Source of the DNA: Thamnaconus septentrionalis
Lineage: Eukaryota > Chordata > Actinopteri > Tetraodontiformes > Monacanthidae
Direction of reading: 5' to 3'
DNA length: 64,000 nucleotides
Assembly: GCA_009823395.1 (NCBI GenBank)
Contig: CM020507.1
Coordinates: forward strand, 8,982,001-9,046,000
The translations under genes were made by a program, and so were the position numbers. The notes below the pieces were generated by a model. That model made no database searches. It was not told the origin of the DNA and saw nothing but the letters and a program-made list of their open reading frames with translations. The stretch's first letter is position 1; each line of letters begins with the position of its first letter. This document shows positions 37,234-48,528 of the stretch, in pieces.

Positions 37234-37673
37234 GCTGTGTTTCCATTACAGTTTTTCACAAAATAACAGCGACATTTCTAAAATTTCGACAAAGCACAAT
37301 TGCGATTTGCAGGTGTTTCCATTGAATGGTGTGAAATGTATAAACTGTAATTCTCGTAAAATCTCGTCCCGTGAGATTTACGAGAATTACGTTTACTTTT
37401 ATTTGTTTATGTTTGTTTGCTTTCAAGAATGGTTGTTATGCTTTCCTCTTTGATTACTTGAAAAAATATTCCGTCTCCTCTGTCTATACATAACACGGCA
37501 TTTTCTCTTGGCATGAACTGGTCATGTGACCCCATATGCGTAAATGCAAAAATGAGAGTGTAAAAACCTTATGGCCATATTAAAGAGGTTTTTCCAAGTT
37601 TAGGCGTTTTCACTGCCAGTTTTTTATTGCAAAATTTAGGTTTTGCACAATTCTAGGGGTCATGGAAACACTG
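37234..37673. mobile_element. About 440-bp MITE with terminal inverted repeats
   Basis: The left end gctgtgtttccattac pairs with the right end gtcatggaaacactgc (reverse complement gcagtgtttccatgac; 13 of 16 match). The interior contains a palindromic cgtaaaatctcgtcccgtga / gatttacgag region. Partial sister at 21085-21212. I could not define a target duplication. Confidence 0.65.
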
Positions 37674-38270
37674 CTAGTGTAAGCTTGCGTTATTGTGCTC
37701 AAGACTGTATCACGATACATTTTCTTTTGTGGGAGTGATTTTTTAAAATTCACCGTTCACATTTCACAATTGGTCTCTCAACCAATGATCTGCAGTGTGT
37801 TTCATTTGCAACAGTCCTCAACTTAAAAGTGATGCTAATCTAAAAGAGATGCTATCGGAGCAGACGTGCAACAGTGCAAATCATTTAGTTTCCCAACTGT
37901 AAGCACATGGGAGGCTCACTGATAATAATATGGGAATTTCCCGTCTAATGTTCCCCTCCCGTTGTTTTGACGCGCACAAGATAATACTGTAAACAACACA
38001 TAAGTCACAGCACGTGCTGTATTAGTTTTGCATTACAGAAAACAAAGAGACTGTTTCTGCAGTGCTTACAGACCAAGGAGACACGCTTCATCAGAGCAAA
38101 ACAGTTCTGCTCAGAAATCATCAAGAAGAAAAGTGAACACCACCCTTTTTGTTTTATTTTTTTTGCTGATTTTATGTTAAACATATGTGAAGCGTGAATT
38201 GCAGGCCAGGATTGGTTCCAGTAGTATATACAGTATTTATACATTTATACAGCATACATTTATGGATGTA

Positions 38271-38305
<35 letters not shown>

Positions 38306-39142
38306 TGTATATTAATATGTACAATGTGTATATACATCAACATATATATGTACATACTGTACATACATACATTCAGACATATATTTGTTATATAATTTGT
38401 ACATATAAAGTTAAGGCAAAATTCATTTGGGGCATTTTAAAAGTTTAAAAGTCTAAAATTCCACCCAAACACCTCCCTCACTTCTCTGTTGGCGAAAAGG
38501 GCAGGCAGACAATCCATAATCAATACTGCGGCGAAGACCTGAAACACTGATCAATATGTTGCCCACTCACTCTTTGCACACAGCACATGTATATCAAATC
38601 AAAATGTTTCCGAGGGCAGTCAGTGACTTCCTGTCAGAACTCTGGGGCCACTCAATCACGTCCAACCAGAGCCAGAAGGAGGCTGATCAATCGACTCCAT
38701 CCAGACTTTGAAGTTGCTATGTGTTGAAACACAACGAACAACGCTGGACGGAAGCGTCGAGGCTAAAGCGATGACTTTCCCGCCTGCGGAAAGGAGAGCG
38801 TCTCTGCCGGGAGGAGCTTTTCATTTTTTCAAAGGTTCTCTTGTTACACTGGGGGTGAGTGGAGCCGCTGCTGCCTGTGGGTCTGAGGCCAGAGCTGCCA
38901 TCCTGTGATTTGATTGAAGGTTGTCTGGGTCAACACATGGCCATCTGCAGTCAGCTGACCGGCCGAGCTGCACGGTGATAACAGGCCAGACGGGCAAAGG
39001 ACAGGGAGAGCATGACTTGGCAAACAACACATGACGCCCCCATCCTCCCTCCACCCTCCCCTCCCCCACCCCCCGAATCTGTCTTGATCTGTTTGTTCTT
39101 GTTTATCCATTTTGCTCTCTGCCTGTTTTGAAGAACCCGAGG

Positions 39143-39201
39143 CTCTGCTCTCTGCTCTGCTCTCTGCTCTGCTCTCTGCTCTCTGCTCTCTGCTCTGCTC
39201 T
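39143..39201. repeat. (CTCTG)/(CTCTGCT) minisatellite
   Basis: Irregular alternation of ctctgct and ctctctgct units for about 59 bp. Confidence 0.9.
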
Positions 39202-40381
39202 TCACCGTTTCCTTCCTGCTACTGGGACGCTGTTTGTTTGCTTTTCTTGTCGCATATTATCTTCATTCACATTGCTCAGTCTTACAGGAGTGCTGACGCA
39301 AACTGGATCATCCGGATCATTCGGACCGAAGTCCCGGTCGTCCATCTTTGCCAACCTAAAAAACGTCAACCCCTCCGTAAAGAATCATATGGATGCCACG
39401 AGCGGCGGGCTTCCCCTCAGCCGTGATGAAATCGGGAGGCAACGGCTGCTGAGCCGCCCTCAAAGACTGATTGTGAGCTGAGCTTGTTGCAGAGATTCGC
39501 CATGAGTTCCGTTGCGTCAGTTTCCTCAGATCTGGATGGATTGCCACCCCCCCCCTTTTTTTTTTACTCTTTACATTGAAAGAAGAACAATGAACAGCCA
39601 CTGCTTTTCGCGTAGAATAACACGGCAGCCATAGGAAGCAGATGTAGCAATGTAGCTAAACTGAGAAGTCTGGTAGAATGGTTCGGTCCAATCACCTTGG
39701 ACGAGGGTTGAGGAGGAGATCCATCATCATCTGGAACTCCAAATATGTCTTCAACATCAAACACTGTCACCCACTTTGCTTCCTGTATCTCAATTTTTTG
39801 AATCCTTGATTTGAAAAGATAACAATAGAGAATCAATTCCGACACTTTTTGGAAACTTTTTTCCTCTTACTTCGACGACACAAAATGCTCGTCACGTTAT
39901 TCTACGGATGTTGTTTCTCTTTGTCGATAGTTTTCTTCTTTTTTTCTCAGTCGTGCTCGTAAGCAGGTAAGCGATTACCTGCAGGTCACGTCGGCTTTGG
40001 ATAAAATGAATAGCGGATAATCTGATTACTCTAATGTAAAACAACAGCGGCGGCGGTAAAAGTTTTCAAATGTGCTTTAATCTTGTTAAAGTCGTTTGCT
40101 CCGTCAGCTTCATCCTGTCTGCTCAGCTCTAATCCTCAGATTAAACAGGAATGTACAATCGCCACCAGAGTTTATTCTGTCCTCCATTTCCCATTGACAA
40201 ATATTTTCCCCCTCCTCCCGAACCCCCCTAAACTCCCAAGTTTCCTCCCGCCGAGCCTCCTATCCCCCTCTGCTCCTCCTCCCTGCTCCCCTTCTCCTCC
40301 TCTGTTTGTTAATGGACCGCTGGCAGCCTGCCAGGGGAAGCCTTGCTCGCTAGGTCTTCCCTCCTTGGCAGAGCTCCCAGA

Positions 40382-40383
<2 letters not shown>

Positions 40384-40419
<36 letters not shown>
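40384..40419. repeat. (GT)n microsatellite
   Basis: About 36 bp of GT repeat. Confidence 0.95.
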
Positions 40420-40422
<3 letters not shown>

Positions 40423-40531
40423 TTACAGAGCTCTCTCATAATCACTGCCATTCAGCACCTCGCCAGAGTGTGTCCGTGTTTACATGAGAGGGGTCAGGGA
40501 GCAGGCAGGAACTCTCTCACTTTTACTTCAA

Positions 40532-40533
40532 GC

Positions 40534-40576
<43 letters not shown>

Positions 40577-40979
40577 TTTTCAAAGACATACACACAGACA
40601 GGACCATGCACGCATGCACACGTGCACACAAAAGCGTGCTCGCACACATTTTCACACACACACATACACGCATGCGTGCAAGCGCACACACTCACACATA
40701 CAAACACACGAGCAAGCGCGCCAGGCACACACGTGCACGCACACACGTGCATGCAAGCACACGCACACACATACACAAGCATGCACACGCACGCATTCTC
40801 ACACAAAAGCATGCACACACACACACAAGCATGCACACACATACACATACACACACAAAAACGTGCACGCGCACCCATACAAAAACTCAAGCAAGCGCGC
40901 CAGGCAGACACACACGCGTACGAACACACACACACTCACGCCAGGCACACATGGACACACACACACACACACACACACA
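40532..40979. repeat. 448-bp compound CA-rich alternating purine-pyrimidine tract
   Basis: Nearly continuous alternating acac with interspersed gc and at steps (for example acacgtgcacgcacacacgt), flanked at both ends by pure CA runs. It generates long spurious His/Thr and Val/Cys frames on the two strands. It looks like a diverged, expanded microsatellite. Confidence 0.95.
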
Positions 40980-43900
40980 ATTAAAAGAAACACTCACATA
41001 GCTGTGGAATAACACACCAGCTTAATGAGCGCAGAGGCGCTGAGCTGTGATGCCAGCGAGCATCCCGTCAAAAAATGAGAGCCAGCGGACAAACCTGCGC
41101 CACAGGTTGTCTTTGGCTTCCGGGTGCCGAGCTGGAATGGAGGAATGTGGATTATGCCCTCTCTCGTTCTGTCTGTTTCCAGCGTGCAATCAGTTATTTC
41201 TTTTTGTCTTCTCTCTAATAGCCGCCCTCTGAAGCCACCTGCTCTGCACTCCCCCCCAACCCTGCTCCTACCCACCCCACCTCGGGGGCCTGCAGGCCAT
41301 TCGCTCTATATTTGCATGTAAGGTGAGGGTGTGTGAGCAGTTCAACTGTCTGTTTAGAGTGTCAAACAGCCCAGGGATGTGTGACTCATCGTGCCACGGC
41401 GATTGTCCCTCAAGGAAGAATTAATAAAACACCCTCAACTGTGAAGCTTTGGGGCAATCCAAACACAATTAGCAAGTGGGATTTGATATTAGGAATCTTA
41501 TTGTGTGCTCGCTAAACTGCTGCAGGACCAGTAGTGCCTTTGTTCAAGTGGTTATGGGTGTGTGTACACTCTTTCTGGGTATTTGTCTGTGCCTATATGA
41601 AGGTGTGCGCCACACTCTCGCGACGTGTTTTCATATCGATGATGGCGGAAGAAGAAACGCTACGCTTTGAGGTTGGCACCCATCTCATCTGCACACAAGC
41701 CACACAAGTGTTCAAACTTTACGGTAGAAATAAAAGTAGTGATTCCTCTCTTCCTCACACCCCTAATAACAAATAACATTGGTTATTAGAGCAGTGGTTA
41801 TTAACAAATCAGACCTGCTTTAATGAATAATCGTCTTATCTTTTCTATGTGAATTGGAACCGGCATATTTACATTGATGCTTTTGCTGACATGTCAGTGA
41901 ATGTGCATTGTCCTAATCATTGTCCTAATAATAAAAAAAAAAAACTACCTTGCTTTCACTACATTGACTTATAGTTGTGCACAATTGAGTGTCTCGACGC
42001 CTTGTTGTTTTCCAGCCACCTGGTTTCTGGCAGAACGTCACATTATATAATTTTAACCCCTGAACCCTTTGGCTGTGTTGGTGGTTTTGAGTTTTTTTTC
42101 TCCTCTAAAAAAACTGTGCTGACCACATGATACACACAGTTGCTTTAAAGCTTCTTAAAGCCATGACACATAACACTCAAATATGGCAGGAACCTTTCAA
42201 AAAGAATCAGTTCAGGCATGCAGTGTATTCATGAATTTGTACATCAAGCAGACAAATACTGTATTTCTCCAAAAAATATACATTTAAAAGACAATCAATA
42301 TTCAAAAACCTGCAGGTAAGTTGTGTTTGTCATGTTTGAAACCTCTGAAACTTCCCTGTTGAACCAATTCGCAAATAAATGTTATTTTCAACATGAAATC
42401 ATCGGTAGCCAGTCAGTGACTGAAATTTAACACCAATACCTGATTTTTCCACACAACCTGTCTGTCAACATATGTCCTTTAAAAAAAAAAATTCTCCTGC
42501 TCTGACTCCAAATGTTTTCAAACCTTTTAGAAATATTGGAATATTTAAAAAGAGTATGTTCCTTGGAACAGATAAATGTGTCAGATGAAGCCAGAACTTT
42601 TCTCACAATGTTACTCAAATCCTGTGACTTTGACCACTATGACCTTATGGTTGAGGTTTGCTTTCAAAAAATGCTGCTGAACAAGTTGGCTGGATTGATC
42701 TTCATTTTTGATGTTTATCATCTTTTATCGTGTGAGAGATAGTGACTGCACTGCGGAACCAAGAAGAATTTTATCGTTCAGCTTCTGTCCAGTGTCAATA
42801 TCAGTGTTTTTCAACACTGCTGGAAGTGACCCATGCAAGAGCAATCTGCTTACATGAAGTGGGTCATTTGAACCTAATAAGATCAAGGGCAGGTGATCCA
42901 ATATCTTGAGCTTGAGATCACACCTACAGCATTTTATGTTTGTCCACACATTTTACCCCAACAAGGGACGTTAACATTTTTTTAAAATGAAATATTGAAG
43001 TACCGTGATCTGATACAGTTTGATCAAAAGGCAACATTTTCCTCGGGAGAAAGTTTTGTATTCCGAGGCTGCAGTCAGGCCGCCAGAAATGACTATAATT
43101 AGGTCTGAAACACGTCTCTCCTTATTTCCCCCCTGAGTTGTTTTTCAAGAACCAGCAGAATTGAGCTCAGAGCTGGTTTAGTAAATCTCCAAGCAGATTA
43201 GGATGCCTACTGCATGCTTGCAGGGGATTGGGCACACAAGCGCAGAGTCCAACAATACCGCAAGACAGATTACCTTTCTGCAGTGCCACATCACCAGGAA
43301 AGACTTATTACTGCTGAGGTCTTCCGCTGCAGCCTTATACTTAAAACCACTCAGGCATCTGTGCTCACACACACGCACGCACACACACACAAACGCACAC
43401 ATCACGGCGCAGCGCAACAGTCAGATATGCCGCACATGCACGCCGCGTAACTCCCATGTGCTAAAGCGGGCATGCCAGCACACATACCAACGGCAACACA
43501 CTTGTGCGCACACCCTGTACACACCAGCACACTGAGCCTGATCACCTGCCGCTGATCTCTGGTGTTTGTGCAGAGGTCATATTATATCCCTCACTGTGGT
43601 ATTATCTGCAAAAACAATTATGTTAGGGCCCGCAAGCATGTAACAAGGCTTCCTGCCACATACATAATCTGATTTGTTCATTTAAAGGTAAAAGAAAAAG
43701 AGTCTTATTTCAGAGTGAATTTAAAAATATACTTTAAATCTTTGAATCATAAAAAAACGGCAGGTCATAAATTTGTATCTATTTACCAAATATTTGCTCC
43801 AAAGGTTCGACGCATTTATGTATAAACTGTAAACTCAGGTTTGACACATTGGTTGTAAGTTGACAGATTTTTTTAAACTTTAAAGTGTTGCTTTATTTTG

Positions 43901-44577
43901 TTATTTAATTTAGGGCAAAAGGATTAAGTAGATCTCATTCAACAGGACCATCATTAGGCCTTGAGAACAGCTGAACTGCAAGTTTGGTGATTCCCAGCAA
44001 AGCAAACTTGCTCTAAAGGTGACTTTTGTCAGACTTTAAAAAAAACAAAAAAAAACCCCGATGCAAAACAAGGTTGAAATTGTGATGGTTATTTGTCAAA
44101 AATACAAGGTCACGTCACATCTGGATGAACGAATACGGTGTCAAATGTTCATACATTTTTGAACAGCGTGCGTATTTGCGTGATTTGGTATGAATGCAGC
44201 CCAAGTCCCTTATTTCCACTGAAGAGTTCCCAGAACTCCTCTGGAGGCAAAGTGGAAACTCATTCAAGCAGAGTAAAAATTTGGGTGCAGTGGCGCTCTG
44301 AGCATCGCTCAAAGTGTGTTTTGAATGGGAGTCCTTGAGAGTGCCTGTCAGCTGTGCGTGTTCCACATGTGGAAGGTAATAATAGCGGAAGGGTCCGTCA
44401 GACAGTTGAGCACAACAGCACTTCCAAATCAAAACATGCTCTCACTGCAGTGCACCTGCAACGACAGGAAAAGCTGGCTGACTCATTTACGGCCATGTCT
44501 GTTCAGTCACTGAAAGAGGAGTCACAAATAACAACAATGTTCAGCAACACTTTTAACTACGGAAGAGATAGATATTT
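40980..44577. other. Intergenic, no gene recognised
   Basis: Mostly moderate-complexity AT-rich DNA with CA-rich stretches around 43367-43400. The segments 41040-41530 and 43080-43200 are repeat-free by eye and could hold regulatory elements. No splice-bounded coding segment was found. Confidence 0.45.
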
Positions 44578-44965
44578 TTCCAATTCAAAAATAAAGTTGA
44601 AATTTTGAGATTAAAGTCGAAATTTCAAGAAATACAATTGAAATTTTATAAATAATGTCAACATGAAGTAACTCAATTGGGGTAATCCACCATCCTTATC
44701 AGTTATCTCGAAATTTCCACTTCATTTACAAAATTTTCACTTTATTTGCGTCAACTTTATTCACAAAATTTCTACTTTATTCACGAAATTTCGTATTTTT
44801 TTTAATGTCGACTTTATTCATGAAATTTCGACTTTATTCACAAAAATGTGTCTTTTTATGTCGACTTTTTTTTCCATGAAATTTTGACTTTATTCACGAA
44901 ATTTCAACTTAAAACTTGAAATGAAAACTTACATAAAAATCTCCTTCCTGTAATATTTTTTTTTC
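44578..44965. repeat. Second ATTTCNAGA-type minisatellite cluster
   Basis: Units such as aaagttgaaattttgagatt on the left face inverted-sense units such as cgaaatttcgactttattca on the right, giving an overall imperfect palindrome. It ends cttgaaatgaaaactta then tgtaatatttttttt, as does the copy in serpind1 intron 1. Confidence 0.75.
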
Positions 44966-45028
44966 TCTTCTTTTGGCCCTAATTCCTGTTTCATATTTAA
45001 CAGCATAAAAATGTGTTTCCTGTGCTGG

Positions 45029-45059
<31 letters not shown>

Positions 45060-45773
45060 GTCCCGGGTTCCTCTGTATTTCTGACATATTGTCCTGCTGA
45101 ATCAAACTGTTGCCATTGTTATTTTTCTCATTTATTTCAGTTTTCAAGACAGAAAATTGTTTTAATTTATTACAAATCGGTTCTATTTTGTTACTTCCAA
45201 ATAATACTTATGAAAGCTGCATATTCATACTCAAGATGCAGTATAAGCTTTGAATTTCTATTATTATCATTATTATGCCGAAATTGTGGTTTTTAGCGTT
45301 AGCAGTGGCCATATGTTTTTTAATGGAATCCATCCAAAAGAGAAAAGCACCTCTCAGTGTTTTCCACCGCTTCCTATTATTCCCTCTGCTGAGTGGAACA
45401 AAACAAACATAGCTGTTGGCTATTATTGCCTTCATTATTCCCAGGTCTGTTCTGGTTCTCTACACGATCAGCAACGCCTCAGTCTTCTCTGAGAAATACG
45501 ACTCAATTAAATGGTATACTTGTGGAAGAAAGAAATATATATATATACTAATTCAAGTGTGACATACAGCGGGCACTGCTTTAAACTCTATCTGCAAGTC
45601 CACATAGAGCTGGTCTGACCCAGTCTGAGGGCTCTGAATCCCTGAGGGCCAGTGAGGGTCTCGGGGCCCCAGTTGTTGAGAATAGGAAGGTGATCTATAT
45701 TCATTGGCCAGCTTTGGAGAGGCCTGCTGTCATGCCCTTCCTACCCCCCATTGGAAGAGCAGACCAGGGACCT

Positions 45774-45810
<37 letters not shown>

Positions 45811-47735
45811 TGCGCGTGTGTCCACATGTGTGCGTGCTCGCTCCTCGTGGCACTAATGCACTGTGACAGAGATGAATGGAGCTGGACCACACTGTTTCAG
45901 CAGTGAGGAGTCCTGAGAGTAGCAAGCAGAAGCACTTATCTGCATAAAAAGGCAACCAGGGAGGAGACGGAGAAGCTGCAGGTGAGCAGCAGAGGAGGAG
46001 GAGGAAGAAGAGAGGAGCTCCGGCAAGCCTGCTAGAGATCAGCGGAGCCCAGGGAAATAGGGGGCGCTAGAGTTGCAGGGATGCGGGTTGCAGGTGTTGG
46101 ATGGGGGACAAAGGAGCTCTGGAGAGAAGGTGGTGGAGGAGGTGGAGGAGGGGGAGGAGGACAGGAGCCCTCTCTTTATGATGAAGTGATTGTTAAGGTG
46201 GCTAAAGACAAGGGAGACGACGATGATGGTGATGACGGCGGGGAGGGGCTGGGGTGGGAGGAAGATGGGGCAGAGATAGTGGTGATGGGCAGGAAATGAA
46301 GGAGAGGACAAAGAGGGGAGATGGCGTGCGGGGTTGAGAAACGGGGGCGGGGCCCATCCATGTTAATCAAACAGTCCTAACAAATCCTCCAAATGATGGC
46401 CTCATAAGAAGGGTCGTCCTCGTGATTGTCACCCGAGCAGCGAGAGTCAAAGGGCCTGGTTTCACTCAGATTTAATCTGCTCCGTCTCAGCATCCCTTTG
46501 TCAAAGTTCTTCATCATTGCTGCCAACACGTTTGGCAGATGTTATCTTATGTTATGTTATAGTTCTATGTCCCAAGCAGTAAAAAAAAAGAAAGTCAAAG
46601 GAGTCTACTGCTTTCTGCAAAGACATCTCCACATCCTCGGAAGTTAAAACACCTGTAACACTGGCTGCTTCCCTTTGTAAACATGTAAGAAATTCTTCAA
46701 GTTGTCTGTAAATAATGAAACAAATCACTGTGATTCCCTCAGCGGCCAAGATGAGTTATTCATTCGGAGTTAGAAGATAGTTTTAAACTCAACATGAAGG
46801 TATCTCCAGTAGCTTCCTCCAGGCATCACCCGCAGCAGGAATGCACTGAAAATAGCCGGAAACAAAAGGCAAACCTGGACGTAAAAAATAAAACAACAGA
46901 ATCTGCTGTCATGCACCTCATAGTCTTGGAGGGCACTCACTTGATGCTGTCATTAATCTGGACTGTTTTTGCAATCTGTGCTCGTGCGCTTGTGAATCAC
47001 ATGTGCACCACCACACCAGGTTCTCCCTCCTCTGTTTACCACGATTAACAGCACTCTGCCGTCACACTAATGAACCTGCCAGAAAAGCTTGAGGGAAGGG
47101 GAGAGGAGTGGGGGTGGTGGGGGTGGATGAGGGGGTCGTTATGAAAGATGGGGAATGAGACAGATGTGAAGATAGAAGAGAGGATATTAATAAGGAAATC
47201 AAGTGAGGGAGAGGGCTGCAGAAGAAAGGGCTGATCAGAGAGGAAGTCATTTTACACAGTCAGCTATCAGATCTGTGCACCAGGCTTTATTATGACAGTG
47301 GACGATGGGACCACTTTGGCCCCTAGTGGAGATAAAACATGATCAAGCAGTGCCCTTCCTGCGAGGAAAACATGATGAGGTGCCCCACAGGCAGTCGCAG
47401 ACGGGATCAAACGCCGTACATTCCAGACTTATTACACTATTGTCTTTCCTCCACATGTTCGAATCGGACACGTACAGGTTGACTTTTGCTGTAAGGGCTA
47501 AAAAGGGGTTAGGTGTTTTTTGACAGCTGGGAAGGTGTATGGAGGACTGCAACGTTGCTATTGAAGGTTGATAAAAATGTATTTGATTTTTTTGATTTTT
47601 TTTTTTTTAGTATGTGGATCTACAACAGTGGACTACAGTCTGTTATGGCTGCTACCACAAGGACAATTTCTATAACAATCAGAATCATTTTTATTCAAGG
47701 GAAAAGAAGAAGGTGGCCTGGGGTGAGGACAGGAG
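44966..47735. other. Intergenic with purine-rich block
   Basis: Includes a T run at about 45032-45054, GT at 45776-45808, a strongly purine-rich G/A stretch at about 45955-46330 (gaggaggaggaagaagagag and gtggaggaggtggaggag), and otherwise plain sequence. No gene is evident. Confidence 0.45.
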
Positions 47736-48528
47736 CATCCTAAGCCAACCCTAACCCCAAATCCAAGCCCAACCGCAGCCCTAAGCCCAAACCTAACTGC
47801 AAACCCAACTGGGATGACTGTTGTATGAGTTTAGCATGAAAAAGAGTGACCATAGAATGTAAACTCTCAACATGTCCAAAAAAGGGGGAAAAGTCATACA
47901 ATACACTGATTTTTTTTTTGTGGAGAGGGGGAGGGTGGACGAAGTAGAAAATTTGAAGGTCAACAAAGGTCAACTTTGTCCTAGAGACATGGGGCCACTT
48001 GCTTTTTCATCAGCAGCCCCCAAGAAGTGCCCACGCCAAATTTGGGGCTTCTAAGCACATGAGGAACCCCGAAACCCTAACCCTAATTTCAGCCTTAACC
48101 CTAACCCTAATGCCATACAAGTCTATGGGGTCAAATTTCAACTTTGTCCTAGAGACATTTGGGGCTTCTAGCACATGAGGAACCCCAAACCAAACAAGTC
48201 AAACCCTAATTTCAGCCTCAACCCCACTAACCCTAATTTCAGCCTTCTAGCACATGAGGAACCCTAAACCCTAACCCTAACCCAACCCTAACCCTAATCA
48301 ACCCTAACCCTAATGCCATACAAGTCTATGGGGTCAAATTTCAACTTTGTCCTAGAGACATGGGGCCACTTGCTTTTTCATCAGGAGCCCCCAAGAGACA
48401 CCCACGTCAGATTTGGGGCCTCTAGTACATGAGGAACCCCAAAACCCTTGTCCTAATCCTAATGCCAACACTGACCCCAATACCAAACCCCAACCCCAAA
48501 CGTAACTCCAACCCCAACCCTAATCCTA
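47736..48528. repeat. Telomere-like (CCCTAA)n-containing tandem minisatellite
   Basis: Degenerate aaccctaaccctaa runs alternate with a longer unit containing caactttgtcctagagaca, repeated at 47971, 48139 and 48342 (spacing 168 and 203 bp). Shared segments include gccatacaagtctatggggt and cacatgaggaacccc. The longest near-pure telomeric stretch is about 48262-48315. The left part (47736-47815) is a degenerate ccaaaccctaa/cccaagccc array. Confidence 0.85.

Larger units (their letters stand above)
35614..40383. other. Intergenic, mostly repeats and simple sequence
   Basis: Holds CA/GT tracts at about 35981-36019 and 36074-36109, the two elements at 36283-36535 and 37234-37673 listed separately, an (AT)n tract at about 38275-38301, a CTCTG-type minisatellite at 39143-39201, and otherwise unannotated DNA. 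A 282-nt minus-strand ORF at 39564-39845 has no recognised homologue. Confidence 0.5.

Noticed and set aside
46039..46311. Ser/Pro-rich and Gly-rich ORFs over the purine-rich block
   Set aside because: Low-complexity translations of GGA/GAT repeats.
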